Assembly: GCA_001653155.1 (NCBI GenBank)
Contig: BDEJ01000029.1
Coordinates: 1-41,827, forward strand
Length of the DNA: 41,827 nt
Direction: 5' to 3'
Source of the DNA: Porphyromonadaceae bacterium H1
GTDB taxonomy: Bacteria > Bacteroidota > Bacteroidia > Bacteroidales > Paludibacteraceae
Shown: positions 27,957-38,122 of the stretch, in pieces
Layout: the number at the start of each line of letters is the position of its first letter
How positions within the stretch are numbered: position 1 is the stretch's first letter
The notes under the pieces: generated by a model
Databases searched by the model: none
Seen by the model: the letters and a program-made list of their open reading frames with translations, nothing else
What the model was told of the DNA's origin: nothing
Translations under genes and position numbers: made by a program

Positions 27957-29030
27957 TCAATAAGCTTGGCTTATTTCGCCACTCCCGATACAGATTCGAG
28001 CTTCGGAATCATACACTACGCCAAACTGACCGGGAGCAATACCTTGCAAATTTTCCGACGACTCCACCCGATAGCCCTCATTTCCCCGCCAAAGCTTCCC
28101 TGATGTAAATTCGGGAGTATGGCGTATCTTAAAACGGATATCCACTCCTTCCTCTCCGATATCAAGCCAAGGATCCTCGGTAATAAAGTGGAAATTATGC
28201 ATCAAAAAACGACGCCCGTATTGGGCCTCGGCGTCGTAGCCCCGAGAGACATAAATGATGTTAGCCGGGATGTCTTTCTTTACCACATACCAAGGGCCTC
28301 CCGATAAATTCAAACCTTTACGCTGACCCAAAGTGTGAAACCAATACCCATGGTGCTGCCCCAGTACACGACCGCTTTCCAACTCGACAATAGGCCCCGG
28401 CCGTTCTCCTAAGTAACGACGAATAAAATCGTTGTAGTTCACCTTGCCTAAGAAGCAAATTCCCTGACTGTCGTGACGGCGAGCGCTGGGTAAAGCAGCT
28501 TTCGTAGCGATATCCCGCACCTCAGTTTTAAGCAAGTGGCCGATGGGAAACATCAACTTGGATACTTGCAGGTAATCGATTTGAGCCAAAAAATCGGTTT
28601 GATCTTTTACGGGGTCTTTTGCTGTCGCAAGAAAAACCTTTCCATCTCGTTCGATGGTCCTTGCATAGTGACCGGTAGCCGTTTTATCAAAATGATATCC
28701 GACACGCTGCTCAAAAATTCCGAATTTAATTAACTTATTACACATCACATCGGGATTGGGCGTCAGCCCCTGTTTCACTTTCTCGATGGTATAGGCTACC
28801 ACCTGCTCCCAGTAATCCTTATGTAAATCGATAATCTCAAGCTTGCAGCCATACTTACGTGCAACGATCTCGGCCATTTCGATATCTTCTTCTGAGCTGC
28901 AATGCAGCAATTCATCGTCGCTACGGCCTATTTTTATGTAAAACAGTTCAGGTGTAAAGCCGGACTCTTTCAGGAGGTGTACCACCACCGAGCTGTCGAC
29001 TCCACCGGATAATAAAGCTGCTATATTCAT
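27957..29030 (-). CDS. mnmA: tRNA 2-thiouridine(34) synthase MnmA
   Basis: A 357-aa enzyme that activates U34 of tRNA-Lys/Glu/Gln with ATP and inserts sulphur at position 2. The PP-loop SGGVDSS lies at 8-14. The catalytic cysteines are C96-region in [14 protein letters not shown] and the Cys of SQGICFLGK near 190. The central [10 protein letters not shown] and the C-terminal beta-barrel are typical. Length matches the family and the ATG at 29030 is unambiguous. It follows sprA by 18 nt on the same strand and is probably co-transcribed with ruvA and sprA. The intervening 27876-27956 shows no terminator, so read-through into tRNA-Leu is possible. Confidence 0.97.
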   Translation of the reverse strand: MNIAALLSGGVDSSVVVHLLKESGFTPELFYIKIGRSDDELLHCSSEEDIEMAEIVARKYGCKLEIIDLHKDYWEQVVAYTIEKVKQGLTPNPDVMCNKLIKFGIFEQRVGYHFDKTATGHYARTIERDGKVFLATAKDPVKDQTDFLAQIDYLQVSKLMFPIGHLLKTEVRDIATKAALPSARRHDSQGICFLGKVNYNDFIRRYLGERPGPIVELESGRVLGQHHGYWFHTLGQRKGLNLSGGPWYVVKKDIPANIIYVSRGYDAEAQYGRRFLMHNFHFITEDPWLDIGEEGVDIRFKIRHTPEFTSGKLWRGNEGYRVESSENLQGIAPGQFGVVYDSEARICIGSGEISQAY

Positions 29031-29048
29031 ATACTATGCGTAAAAATC

Positions 29049-32000
29049 TTAGCGAGTAAGCATAAACTTAAAGCTAACCCCAAAGTTACCTGCCGAAACG
29101 GGATAGGAAGTCGATATAAAGGGTGTATTGGCCTGATAATCATAAAAGAGCTGTATGTTCATTTTGGAACTGAACACGTAATCAGCCATAATTCTTAGGG
29201 CTACAAGCTTACTTCCACTTGAAGGCTGGGTTACATCTTCATCTATCTTGCGCAAGAGAGATTTGATATCTTTATACGATAATTCGGCTTTTATCTTTAA
29301 ATCGTTCTTAATTTTGGATTGTTTGTTGTTGCTCAAGCGTAAAATCAGGTCGAAATCTTTCAGCAAATAACCTAAGCCGACAACCAGTTCATCCGAACGG
29401 GTTTCAATCAACTGCAAACTGGCCAGATTGAGGGTCAGGTTGCGTTGGCGCTGGAATCGAAGCTCTGGCTCCAGACTGTTTTTAAGTGTGGCACTTAGCC
29501 CAATAAGGGGGTTAAAGCTCTCCACCAAAGAGACACTTGCAATGTCGTAAGGCGACGAGGGTATCGGATTATTTGTCTGGACATCGCGTATAAAACCTAA
29601 AGCTGTATTTTCGGCATTTCCTGCCGCTGTCCAGGTGGAGAAGGAGGTATAAGAGCCCACATTATAGGATGATGTGTAACGATGGGTCAGTCGAAGGGAT
29701 TGAAGGTGTTTCTTAATAAAACTAATGCGCGAAAGCCCGTCGTAACTGATGTTCCAGTTCGGGAGCATTTTCAACAAAGACGGGAAAGGACTTGTATTTG
29801 TGCTATGGGCATCGCCCCCCGAATAAGCCGCCCAAAAAGCAGGAATAAGTACATCAACGGAATTCTCGACAAATCTACCATTCGCCGGATCAAACAACTT
29901 TCCACCTAAATTTTTCTCGTCAAAATAGTCTCCATGCGGATAGTACAAGCTAGCGTACTGCTCATTCAAGCGCTGAGCAACAATTCTACGGTTAGCAAGG
30001 AAGGTGTCAAAAGCTTTGGATGCATAATTACTGCTTACATCTCCTATAGGATCGAAAGCCGTAGCCAGCAATACGGTGGTCATCTCGTAGTTTCCGGCAA
30101 AGAAGCTGGGCATCCCGGGGATCATGTACATCGTAGTCGTATTTTTCGATTCGCGACGCGTGGCATTTAAATCTATTTTGAGTCCCGGTATGGGCTCCAG
30201 TGCTACTCTGGCTTCGAATCTTGATGTAGCAGCAGCTACCGCGGGGCTAGTCAGCAAAGTATCAAGGTAGAGCCAATCCCGACTTTTGATTTCTTGCAAG
30301 CTATTTCCGTCAATCAGACCGAAAACAAAACCATAACCGGGGGCATTCATTCCCTCAATCATCTGCTGGCCCATAAATTTGGGTTCGGGTTTGAAACCGG
30401 GTATCATCAAACTGTTGGAAGTACTATAGTTTAACGAAGCGCTACGCAACATCATCAGGCTACGTACGGAGAAATCCAGTATTTTACGCCCTAAAGACCT
30501 TTGATTCGGGTCGCGTGTCGTAACGGTTATCAAAACGCTATCGGCGTCCGTTTGCGAAATGACTTCCAAAGAGGTTGTATTTCGTGTTTTGTACGAAATA
30601 CGAATCGGAAGACCATCCTTCCCCCTAGCCGATACAACAAGGATTTCACTTCCCAAGCGGTGGTTTATTGTAAGCGCCTTAGCCTTTTCAAGGTTTACGC
30701 TCTGGGTGTAACTTTGCTCTTTGAATTCCGCCGCATTCCGTTGCGAGCCATAACGCCGATTCACTCCTTGCAGGTATTTGGATTTGTTGTACAAGGTTTC
30801 GAAGTTAAAAGAAGCATCGGCTTGCCAATCGCCTCGCCCGGAAGCGATATTCCCAACTTTGGTGCCGCCTTCGATTTGGGCGCCTCGATCCCATTTGTAG
30901 TCCGAGTTGTAGGTAATACGCGAAGAGCTCACCCAATCCATCAGAGGCAATTTATTAATGGGAAGTGCCCACGAAGCATTAAACACTTGCTGATAGGCAT
31001 AGGGACGGCCCAAATTACGAATACTGCTCCAAACCGTATCGCGCCAAGCTTCGTAGTAATCCTTCGATATCTCAGGCAAGTAGCGGCCTTCATCAATGTT
31101 AGCATTCATCGCCGTAGATAAACTGAAAGACATAGAACGAGTCAGGTTATACTTCAATTCGAATTGACGGTCCCACATAAAGTTATTACTATAGCTTTGA
31201 TTTCCAGCCACTGCAACATTAGATGAGTCGAAACTGCGCAATCTTACTTGAGAAAATCGCCGGATCATATTTGTATTGAAACTGATGGAAGTCGGCAAAT
31301 AGTACAAATTAAATTCCTTGATTAGCTTAAATATGGGATTAGCTAAAGCCTTCGACTCTTTGAAAGGCTCCCAGGGCTGAGGATTAAATGAATAATTGTA
31401 GCTGATGGAAGCTTTTTGGTCTTTTATCTGATTCACCTCTATTTCAGGATTGTGCTCCTTCGTTTCGTTTTGCGAATAGCCAAAAGAAAGATTCGCCGGA
31501 TCGTAAAACTTTGGTTTTGAGCTTCGAATGTTTACTTTTGCTCCCGATATATTAAAACTTTGGGTTGTGGCTACCGTAAGCGCCATGCTTTTAATCGAAT
31601 CGCGTTCTTCTCTCGATACATTATCCAAAGCATCTTTCAGCAAGACATCTTCATCCAAAGGATTGTATTTAGGCGACAGCGTTTCGTTGCTGTAGGAGTA
31701 ATAGGCCGGAAGCTGAATCTTAGCTTTCTCGGGCAGGAAACGTCCCAAATCCAAAGCTGTGGAGAAAGTCATCTGGTATAAATCGTCCATGCGACGATTG
31801 GTAACATTGCTCTCGATGCTACCGAAGCCCGAAGTTTCGGTACGTCCAGCAAAATTGATGGATCCGATATCCGAAAGACCAATGGCCAGATTGGCCATAG
31901 CTCCCCAACCGCCGTTCTCGTCAAATTCGGACATACGCAATTCATTGACCCACACCTCACCCGACTTAGGTTCGCGTCCATTCGAGTTACAAATACCAAT

Positions 32001-35000
32001 CATGATATTTTCCACTTCCGATATGGAAGGATTTCCGACCACTGTAATCTGATTGTTCTGATTGTTGGGGTCGGCTACAGTATAAGGTGTTATATTGCTG
32101 CTTATCAATCCATTTTGCCGATCTCGATTTCGTTTTAATTTTGCCTCTGTTAAAACCGAGAAAGGAAAATCAAACATATTCTCCTTAGGCCAAACGACGT
32201 GACGATCCGATGAGCTGTAAATTCCGGCAGGAGTAAGCTTCAGCGGAATTTTATACTCGTAGTAGTTATTCACCATATCGGATCCAAGACGGATAAAACA
32301 GGTCAACTCATAATCTTTCAAATTGCTGACATCATTCGGAAGCTGTTCGGCGTGCACAAACATTTGCAGGCGCTTGTAGGTACGCATGTCGTAGGATGTA
32401 TTTTTATACACAGCCTTAGATTCTCCGGGAGAGAGATTCGTTACCTTCAACAACATGGATTGCTCGTTTTGTTGAAGCAGTTGAGGTTGTCCCGGGTCGG
32501 TTTGTCGCGTTACCCCCGGAGGCAAGAGGTAATTCACCGGAGTCTTATCGGAGTTTTCTTCTATGTTTACCGATTGTACATTCATGGCTCCTGTCGAAGG
32601 CATTGTTTGGAGTTCCTTGTTATAGGCACGCCATTCGCCACGCACCAAGTCCATCGTAGCAAAGCGCAAGTGAATGTCCTCTTCAAAATCGGTAAGGTAA
32701 ATGCGCATGAAACGAATGGATTTTATGTTGCGGATATTGCCCTTGGCTTTCCCTCCACGTATGGGAATACGGAACTGATACCAGTTGACGGACTCCGTTG
32801 TTCCGTCGGCCAGATAGACTTGTTTTGTTATTTTATCCGTAATGTAATTGCGTCCCACTTCCATCTCGCCTCTGTCAATGGCTACTTTGTATTCATAATA
32901 CTTTTCGTATTCATTCAGAGTATTATCGTCGTTCACATCTTCAACATCGGGAGTGAGGGTCGCCGAAGTGGAATAAATTTCGGAAACTTCTGTTGCGTCG
33001 GGCGAGTTGCCTTCCGTTCCGTTGTAGTATTTGTAACGCTCCAGAATGCTGGCTTCTTCTTTATCGTACTCACTGCCACGATAGTAGCGGTAGTTATCTC
33101 CGGCCGGGTCGCTTTCTATCTTGCTGATTGCGGCCGGGTTGCTTACTTTCGTCTTTACTCGTTGCAGATAATCCTGATAAAGCGGAAAACTTCGCTCCTG
33201 TTCGGAGGATAGCCCGTTCAATCCAACATCCTGATTTTTACGAGCGCCGGGCGTATTATCGAAAGCTGTCACGGTAGATTGTGTTTTAGGAACTACTCCC
33301 CATGTTGTAGCTTCATTCTTCGACAAATCTCCGTCTATGCTGAGGCCGTGTTCGAAAAACTTCTTCCCGTCTTTAAGCACATCTTCACTGATATCTCCCA
33401 AATTGAAATACAAGCTACCTCCTTTATGGCTGTTGCTTTTGTCGTTGATAAAGGGATCCATCATCCAGAACTCGATGTATTCGATGTTGGCTGCCTCAAA
33501 GTCCGTCCGGTCTATTTTACGCATAATTCCTCCCCAACGTTTTTGGGGATTGGTCAGACTACCGTCGGGATTCATCCCGTCCGTATCCAAGTTGTAAGGG
33601 CCTCGCTCGTTAGGGTAATACGAGAGGTTGAGCACCGTAAGCAAGGCAGTTTCGGTACTCAGACGATCTTTATTGGGAAATACTTCCGAAACCTCTACGT
33701 TCCGTGTGAGGTGATTCGACTTCGACTTGATGTCTTCACGCAGGTGAGCAGGTGTTTCACGTCTGTTGTCATTCAGTATCTTGTCCACATAGTACCACGA
33801 AAGAAGAGAACGGTTCGAACCGTAACTATAGTCGCTGTTCTTGGATTCGGGGAAAACGGAAGGGGTACTTGCCAAACGCCAATAATAAGGATAATGCACA
33901 TCGATATTGGTTTGTGTAGTTTCAAAGTCATCCACATAAGCCAGTCCGGCACTACTGATTACTTGGGAATGACCGGGAATGAGTTGTGCAAATTCGGCAT
34001 TCAATGCTATAGTCGAAGGCTTGGTAGCGTTGACAAAAGGCAGTTTGTCTATCATGTTGGTGAGCCACTGCGATTCGCCTCTCCACGAGGAGTTCAGTCC
34101 CCATATGGTATTCGATATCGGTTCGTTTCCCGTATTTACTTTAGTGGTGAGCGGCATCTCGGAGAGGTGCATGAGTGTTCCTCCGAGGCTGAAGTCTTTG
34201 TTGAATTGATATTCCAAATGAGTTCCAAGCAAAGTCTTACGCTGCATGCTGAACATCGACTGATTTTCGAGCTTCACCTCTATGTTGGTGGACGAATCGA
34301 GCAAAGACTGATTGATGATACTCACCGTACCCATGGTATAGTCCACGGTGTAATCAATATTTTCGACCAATGTTTTTCCTCCTGCGGTTACCGTCACCGA
34401 GCCTCGAGGCACATTCATGGCATTGAGGCGGATTTCCGATCCGGAAGCTCCTTTGTACTTCCCGACAAGGCGAAACTTATTTTTCTCGCTGTACTCACGG
34501 GCCACAACCAAAGTAGAGTCGTAAAGCTCCGGATAGGTGTACAAACGGGCAGCATGAGGATCATTGATACGATCAGCCAAGTATTGACCAAAAGGCTCAA
34601 GTACCGGAAAAATGATACGGCCGTTGGAAGCCTGAACGGTATAACCTTCGACAAAATCAAAAATACCATCCGGACCGGGATTTTGATTCGGATTAAGGCG
34701 ATCGAGTCGCATCACACGCAAGAGCAACTGATTAGCAATATCACCGGCTGAAATATATTGCAAATCCGTGCCGACGGAGTCGTTTCGGTAAACAATATCG
34801 AGTTTAAAGTTGTCGGCTTCGATTCGTGAGGCTCCGATGTTGTAAATATTTTTCATCATCAAATCCCAGTTTTTAAGCGAAGGCGACTGAGCATTTCCTT
34901 TCAGCAACTTCAAGACAAGGGCTTTCGGCGCGACAATGGAAGCATCCGTAGAAAACTCCCCTACCTGATAGGTTCTCCCCCGATAGGTATATTCGAAAGC

Positions 35001-36461
35001 AACAGCCAAAGCTTCGTCGGGGTTGAGTGCCGAGCGTAAGGATATGTATCCAAGGTCTTTATTAAAACTGAACTCCGAAAGGTCGAGACGCCGGGCGCTT
35101 TCTATTTTTTCATAATCTTCTCCTCCGTGAATGCCTTTTGCTTCAAGCGCTACGGAGAGCACCTCATTCATCTGTTTAATATCGCGCAGCCCCGGTAAAG
35201 CGATTACTTCGGAGTAAAGCTTGTTTACCTCATTACGAGGCTGCTTCTCACCCGGAGCCGAGAGCCAGTAATTATTATTAAGCTTTTCGGCTTCACCCAA
35301 GTCCATAAATGCAATAATATTACGCGCTTGATTATAATCGCCACGCTTGTTGGTCACCCATACTTCTATGCGGTTTATTTGCACACCGGATGAAATATAA
35401 GGCAACTGACTGATATTTTTCTCATATCCGTCGCGAAAGAAATGGGCAAGAAAGAAATGTCGATTTTCGTCGTAGTCGTCGATGTTGACTTCAAAGGGAG
35501 TGGTCTGTACGCCACCTTTGGAGTTTACGGTTTTGCTTTCGGAGTTCTGTTGCGAAGCGAGAGCTGTAACGTTAAGTTTCCCAAACTGCAATTCGGTTTT
35601 TATTCCAAAAAGCGAGCTACTACCCGATATAAGCGAGCTGTTAAGCTGCATACTCACGTTTCCGGCTTCGATGTTACGAATGATGTCGTCTTCGCCACCA
35701 CCGATTTTGCTCGGTTGATATTTCAGACTGATGAGCTTCTGGTCGTGGTCGAAGCTGGCTTCCGTGTTGTAATTGAGACCAAAAACGAGCTTGTCTCCAA
35801 CTTTTCCGTTAACATTGAGCTGTATTTTTTGCTCAAATTCGGGATTCACCGTATGGCGCTGACGTTGAGGCAAAGCCGGATTGTCAACATTATTGGCACG
35901 CACGCCGAAAATCAACTCGGCTGAACCCTGCGTTTTCACTTGAACTCCACCCGGACCAAAAATTTTATCGGCGGGCCCGATATCGAATTTCATGTCCGAA
36001 ATAGAAAACTTATCTTCGTTATTTTTCTCGCCTTGTTTGTTTTTCTCCTGCCAGTATTTCCGCATGGCAAGACCTGCCGAATAATCGCGATACTCCTGCT
36101 CGGTCATTGTGAAAGGAGAGGCTATTTCGGTTTTCCCGACATAGGTACGCAGCACATAATGTCCTGAAACAGGATCGTACTCCACCACAGTCTTGACATT
36201 ATCGGGCAGAGGTGCATCCATGGGGTATTGCTTTCGGATATCGTCGTAGCTATCCTGCCCTATCTTACTAATGGGCGAAACAAGTTGCTCCCGCCCTTCT
36301 TTGGGCTTCAGGGATGTTTCTTGATCAGCCTCGCGAGAGTTATCTCTATCGGAGCTCTGAGGTGTTTGGGAGTTCTCACCGTTTTGTGCCAGAGCAAAAG
36401 CCCCTCCCAACAAAATGAGACTCGCCACAACAAAAGATATCTTCTTTTTAGGAAAAAACAT
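29049..36461 (-). CDS. sprA: T9SS outer-membrane translocon protein SprA/Sov
   Basis: A 2470-aa protein, in the range of Flavobacterium SprA and Porphyromonas Sov (about 2400-2500 aa). A signal peptide (KKKISFVVASLILLGGAFALA) is followed by a Q/N/D/K-rich stretch and a giant 36-strand barrel, with family hallmarks such as GGVQVKTQGSAELIFGVRAN, PQRQRHTVNPEFEQKIQLNV and FGLNYNTEASFDHDQK in the first ~270 residues, SSLISGSSSLFGIKTELQFG, and a C-terminal FGVSFKFMLTR end. It forms the channel that type IX substrates cross, including the two beta-helix proteins of the PUL in this window. It is complete, without frameshifts. ruvA lies 104 nt upstream and mnmA 18 nt downstream, all on minus. Confidence 0.97.
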   Translation of the reverse strand: MFFPKKKISFVVASLILLGGAFALAQNGENSQTPQSSDRDNSREADQETSLKPKEGREQLVSPISKIGQDSYDDIRKQYPMDAPLPDNVKTVVEYDPVSGHYVLRTYVGKTEIASPFTMTEQEYRDYSAGLAMRKYWQEKNKQGEKNNEDKFSISDMKFDIGPADKIFGPGGVQVKTQGSAELIFGVRANNVDNPALPQRQRHTVNPEFEQKIQLNVNGKVGDKLVFGLNYNTEASFDHDQKLISLKYQPSKIGGGEDDIIRNIEAGNVSMQLNSSLISGSSSLFGIKTELQFGKLNVTALASQQNSESKTVNSKGGVQTTPFEVNIDDYDENRHFFLAHFFRDGYEKNISQLPYISSGVQINRIEVWVTNKRGDYNQARNIIAFMDLGEAEKLNNNYWLSAPGEKQPRNEVNKLYSEVIALPGLRDIKQMNEVLSVALEAKGIHGGEDYEKIESARRLDLSEFSFNKDLGYISLRSALNPDEALAVAFEYTYRGRTYQVGEFSTDASIVAPKALVLKLLKGNAQSPSLKNWDLMMKNIYNIGASRIEADNFKLDIVYRNDSVGTDLQYISAGDIANQLLLRVMRLDRLNPNQNPGPDGIFDFVEGYTVQASNGRIIFPVLEPFGQYLADRINDPHAARLYTYPELYDSTLVVAREYSEKNKFRLVGKYKGASGSEIRLNAMNVPRGSVTVTAGGKTLVENIDYTVDYTMGTVSIINQSLLDSSTNIEVKLENQSMFSMQRKTLLGTHLEYQFNKDFSLGGTLMHLSEMPLTTKVNTGNEPISNTIWGLNSSWRGESQWLTNMIDKLPFVNATKPSTIALNAEFAQLIPGHSQVISSAGLAYVDDFETTQTNIDVHYPYYWRLASTPSVFPESKNSDYSYGSNRSLLSWYYVDKILNDNRRETPAHLREDIKSKSNHLTRNVEVSEVFPNKDRLSTETALLTVLNLSYYPNERGPYNLDTDGMNPDGSLTNPQKRWGGIMRKIDRTDFEAANIEYIEFWMMDPFINDKSNSHKGGSLYFNLGDISEDVLKDGKKFFEHGLSIDGDLSKNEATTWGVVPKTQSTVTAFDNTPGARKNQDVGLNGLSSEQERSFPLYQDYLQRVKTKVSNPAAISKIESDPAGDNYRYYRGSEYDKEEASILERYKYYNGTEGNSPDATEVSEIYSTSATLTPDVEDVNDDNTLNEYEKYYEYKVAIDRGEMEVGRNYITDKITKQVYLADGTTESVNWYQFRIPIRGGKAKGNIRNIKSIRFMRIYLTDFEEDIHLRFATMDLVRGEWRAYNKELQTMPSTGAMNVQSVNIEENSDKTPVNYLLPPGVTRQTDPGQPQLLQQNEQSMLLKVTNLSPGESKAVYKNTSYDMRTYKRLQMFVHAEQLPNDVSNLKDYELTCFIRLGSDMVNNYYEYKIPLKLTPAGIYSSSDRHVVWPKENMFDFPFSVLTEAKLKRNRDRQNGLISSNITPYTVADPNNQNNQITVVGNPSISEVENIMIGICNSNGREPKSGEVWVNELRMSEFDENGGWGAMANLAIGLSDIGSINFAGRTETSGFGSIESNVTNRRMDDLYQMTFSTALDLGRFLPEKAKIQLPAYYSYSNETLSPKYNPLDEDVLLKDALDNVSREERDSIKSMALTVATTQSFNISGAKVNIRSSKPKFYDPANLSFGYSQNETKEHNPEIEVNQIKDQKASISYNYSFNPQPWEPFKESKALANPIFKLIKEFNLYYLPTSISFNTNMIRRFSQVRLRSFDSSNVAVAGNQSYSNNFMWDRQFELKYNLTRSMSFSLSTAMNANIDEGRYLPEISKDYYEAWRDTVWSSIRNLGRPYAYQQVFNASWALPINKLPLMDWVSSSRITYNSDYKWDRGAQIEGGTKVGNIASGRGDWQADASFNFETLYNKSKYLQGVNRRYGSQRNAAEFKEQSYTQSVNLEKAKALTINHRLGSEILVVSARGKDGLPIRISYKTRNTTSLEVISQTDADSVLITVTTRDPNQRSLGRKILDFSVRSLMMLRSASLNYSTSNSLMIPGFKPEPKFMGQQMIEGMNAPGYGFVFGLIDGNSLQEIKSRDWLYLDTLLTSPAVAAATSRFEARVALEPIPGLKIDLNATRRESKNTTTMYMIPGMPSFFAGNYEMTTVLLATAFDPIGDVSSNYASKAFDTFLANRRIVAQRLNEQYASLYYPHGDYFDEKNLGGKLFDPANGRFVENSVDVLIPAFWAAYSGGDAHSTNTSPFPSLLKMLPNWNISYDGLSRISFIKKHLQSLRLTHRYTSSYNVGSYTSFSTWTAAGNAENTALGFIRDVQTNNPIPSSPYDIASVSLVESFNPLIGLSATLKNSLEPELRFQRQRNLTLNLASLQLIETRSDELVVGLGYLLKDFDLILRLSNNKQSKIKNDLKIKAELSYKDIKSLLRKIDEDVTQPSSGSKLVALRIMADYVFSSKMNIQLFYDYQANTPFISTSYPVSAGNFGVSFKFMLTR

Positions 36462-36565
36462 AGTCGCTTAGCTCTTGGCGCCGATAATGCACTGCGCTGT
36501 TTTTCTCTTCGTCTTCATTACTTCGTTGTTTTCTACCACGCAGCCCGAAACTCTGCGCTGCCGTA

Positions 36566-37156
36566 CTACATCATTTTTAAGGCCTGTTTGATTACTTGTT
36601 CAACGCTCAGCGATGGGTCTTGTTTTATAATACGCTCTACCGTTTTCTGCGACAAAGCGGCACCGAAACCGAGCATCACTAAAGCGGAAACAGCTTCGGA
36701 CTTAGCGCCTTCGGTCGGCTTGGCTTGTATGCCACCGGACAATTCGCCGGAAGCCGTTTTGAGGACTTTATCTTTCAAATCCACAATAATCCGTTGGGCT
36801 GTTTTAGCTCCGATTCCTTTGATGGAACTTAGGGCAGCCACATCGCCCGCAGCTATCATTGCTTGTATCTCCTGAGGCGAATAGGAGGATAAAATCATCC
36901 GGGCAGTATTAGGTCCGATACCCGACACCGAAATCAGATGTAGAAAAAGTTGCCGTTCACCCTGCGTACGAAAGCCATAAAGCACATAAGCGTCTTCGCG
37001 AATAGCTTCATGCACAAAAAGACGAGCCTCTTCCGTATCTGCCAAGGCGCTGTAAACGGGCAGGCTGATCTGGATCGAATAGCCGATATTGCCTGTCTCC
37101 AGAACCACACTCGTGGGATTCAGCTCCACAATTTTACCTTTTATATAATCAATCAT
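36566..37156 (-). CDS. ruvA: Holliday junction branch-migration protein RuvA
   Basis: A 196-aa protein from the ATG at 37156 (MIDYIKGKIVELNPTSVV); the reading frame extends 67 codons upstream but those residues are unlike RuvA. Domain I (OB fold) covers about 1-62, domain II has two helix-hairpin-helix motifs (VSGIGPNTARMIL and IKGIGAKTAQRII), and domain III at the C-terminus (AVSALVMLGFGAALSQKTV) binds RuvB. RuvA tetramers hold Holliday junctions for RuvB-driven branch migration. It is transcribed from a consensus promoter just upstream and leads into sprA. Confidence 0.97.
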   Translation of the reverse strand: MIDYIKGKIVELNPTSVVLETGNIGYSIQISLPVYSALADTEEARLFVHEAIREDAYVLYGFRTQGERQLFLHLISVSGIGPNTARMILSSYSPQEIQAMIAAGDVAALSSIKGIGAKTAQRIIVDLKDKVLKTASGELSGGIQAKPTEGAKSEAVSALVMLGFGAALSQKTVERIIKQDPSLSVEQVIKQALKMM

Positions 37157-37218
37157 GTCTCGCTTGTTTAGCTGGGATCGAAAACCTCGTGCAAAACCTA
37201 AAACAGGCTTAAGGCCTA

Positions 37219-37249
37219 CAAAGATACGCAGTTTTCGTTGTTGCACAAA
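37219..37249 (-). promoter_or_regulatory. Promoter of ruvA (-sprA-mnmA)
   Basis: The minus strand has TTTG (37249-37246), a 19-nt spacer and TATCTTTG (37226-37219), a perfect Bacteroidota -33/-7 pair. It is 63 nt upstream of the ruvA ATG. This supports the shorter RuvA start, since the longer frame would begin upstream of the promoter. Confidence 0.85.
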
Positions 37250-37392
37250 ATAGCTCTGAGAGGCATCCGAAGAGGCATATCCCTTACGGCAATGAATAAC
37301 GGAAAGACAAGTAAAAAAGTATGCTGCAAACGAGAAAAAGAGTGCTTCCTCAGTCAAATATCAGCGAGAGACTTTATTTGTTTTTTTATTCG

Positions 37393-37400
37393 TACTTTTG
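37393..37400 (+). promoter_or_regulatory. -7 element of the methyltransferase-yaaA-PAP2 operon
   Basis: TACTTTTG matches TAnnTTTG and ends 20 nt before the ATG at 37421. A consensus TTG at the expected -33 distance is not present, so the promoter is likely weaker than the divergent ruvA one. Confidence 0.55.
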
Positions 37401-37420
37401 CGGCGCTTACGATCGAGGAG

Positions 37421-38107
37421 ATGAGCATACCAACAATAAGAACAACCGAAGACGGATCACACACCCTTTTCGCCTCCGAACTGGGTGAGTGCTACCATTC
37501 CACACACGGAGCGATACAAGAGTCGCAACACATTTTTATCGAAGCCGGACTCCGATCCTGTCCAAACCCCAAGATCGAAATCGTTGAATTGGGCTTCGGG
37601 ACAGGCTTGAATGCTTTGCTCAGCCTCATCGAAGCCGAAAAGAGCGGCAGAAATATACGCTATACCAGCCTCGAAGCCTACCCCATAAGCCAAGAAATGG
37701 CCGCCACACTCAATTTTTGCAAAATACTGCAGACACCTCAAGACCTGCAGGATCACTTCAAGAGCATGCACAGCTGTCCTTGGGATAAGGAAACGGCCAT
37801 AACCCCTCACTTCAGTCTGAAAAAAATCCGCTGCGACTTCCGCGAAGGTATTCGGCTTGTGGGAAGTTTTGACCTTTGCTTCTTCGATGCCTTTTCGCCG
37901 GAGAAGCAACCCGAACTCTGGACCGAGGCCATTTTCAGCGATCTTTTCCATATAGCCAATAAAGCTGCACAACTTACCACGTATTGTGCTAAGGGCAGTG
38001 TACGGCGTGCTATGCAGGCAGCCGGATTTGAGGTAGAACGCTTGCCGGGCCCTCCGGGAAAACGCGAAATGCTGCGCGCACGAAAAAGCATGCACGAAAA
38101 CACCTAA
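37421..38107 (+). CDS. mnmD: MnmC-type tRNA (5-methylaminomethyl-2-thiouridine) methyltransferase domain protein
   Basis: A 228-aa protein from the ATG at 37421, preceded by GGAG and by a -7 element; the open frame upstream of this ATG is non-coding in character. VELGFGTGLNALLS (about 55-68) is the SAM-binding motif I and FFDAFSPEKQPELWT (about 150-164) is the MnmC methyltransferase signature. It corresponds to the methyltransferase half of bifunctional MnmC, without the FAD oxidase half, as in stand-alone MnmD. It would methylate nm5s2U34 to mnm5s2U34 on the same tRNAs that MnmA thiolates. The gap to yaaA is 15 nt, so they probably form an operon with the PAP2 gene. Confidence 0.88.
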   Translation: MSIPTIRTTEDGSHTLFASELGECYHSTHGAIQESQHIFIEAGLRSCPNPKIEIVELGFGTGLNALLSLIEAEKSGRNIRYTSLEAYPISQEMAATLNFCKILQTPQDLQDHFKSMHSCPWDKETAITPHFSLKKIRCDFREGIRLVGSFDLCFFDAFSPEKQPELWTEAIFSDLFHIANKAAQLTTYCAKGSVRRAMQAAGFEVERLPGPPGKREMLRARKSMHENT

Positions 38108-38122
38108 AAACGAAGTAAATAA

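Noticed and set aside
33279-34751. 490-codon open frame on the plus strand within sprA
   Set aside because: It is wholly antisense to a strongly conserved gene, its translation has no domain character, and neighbouring antisense frames of 206 and 286 codons show the same composition effect.
37457-38095. 212-codon minus-strand frame opposite the MnmC-type methyltransferase
   Set aside because: The plus-strand gene has clear motifs and an upstream promoter; this frame is its shadow.
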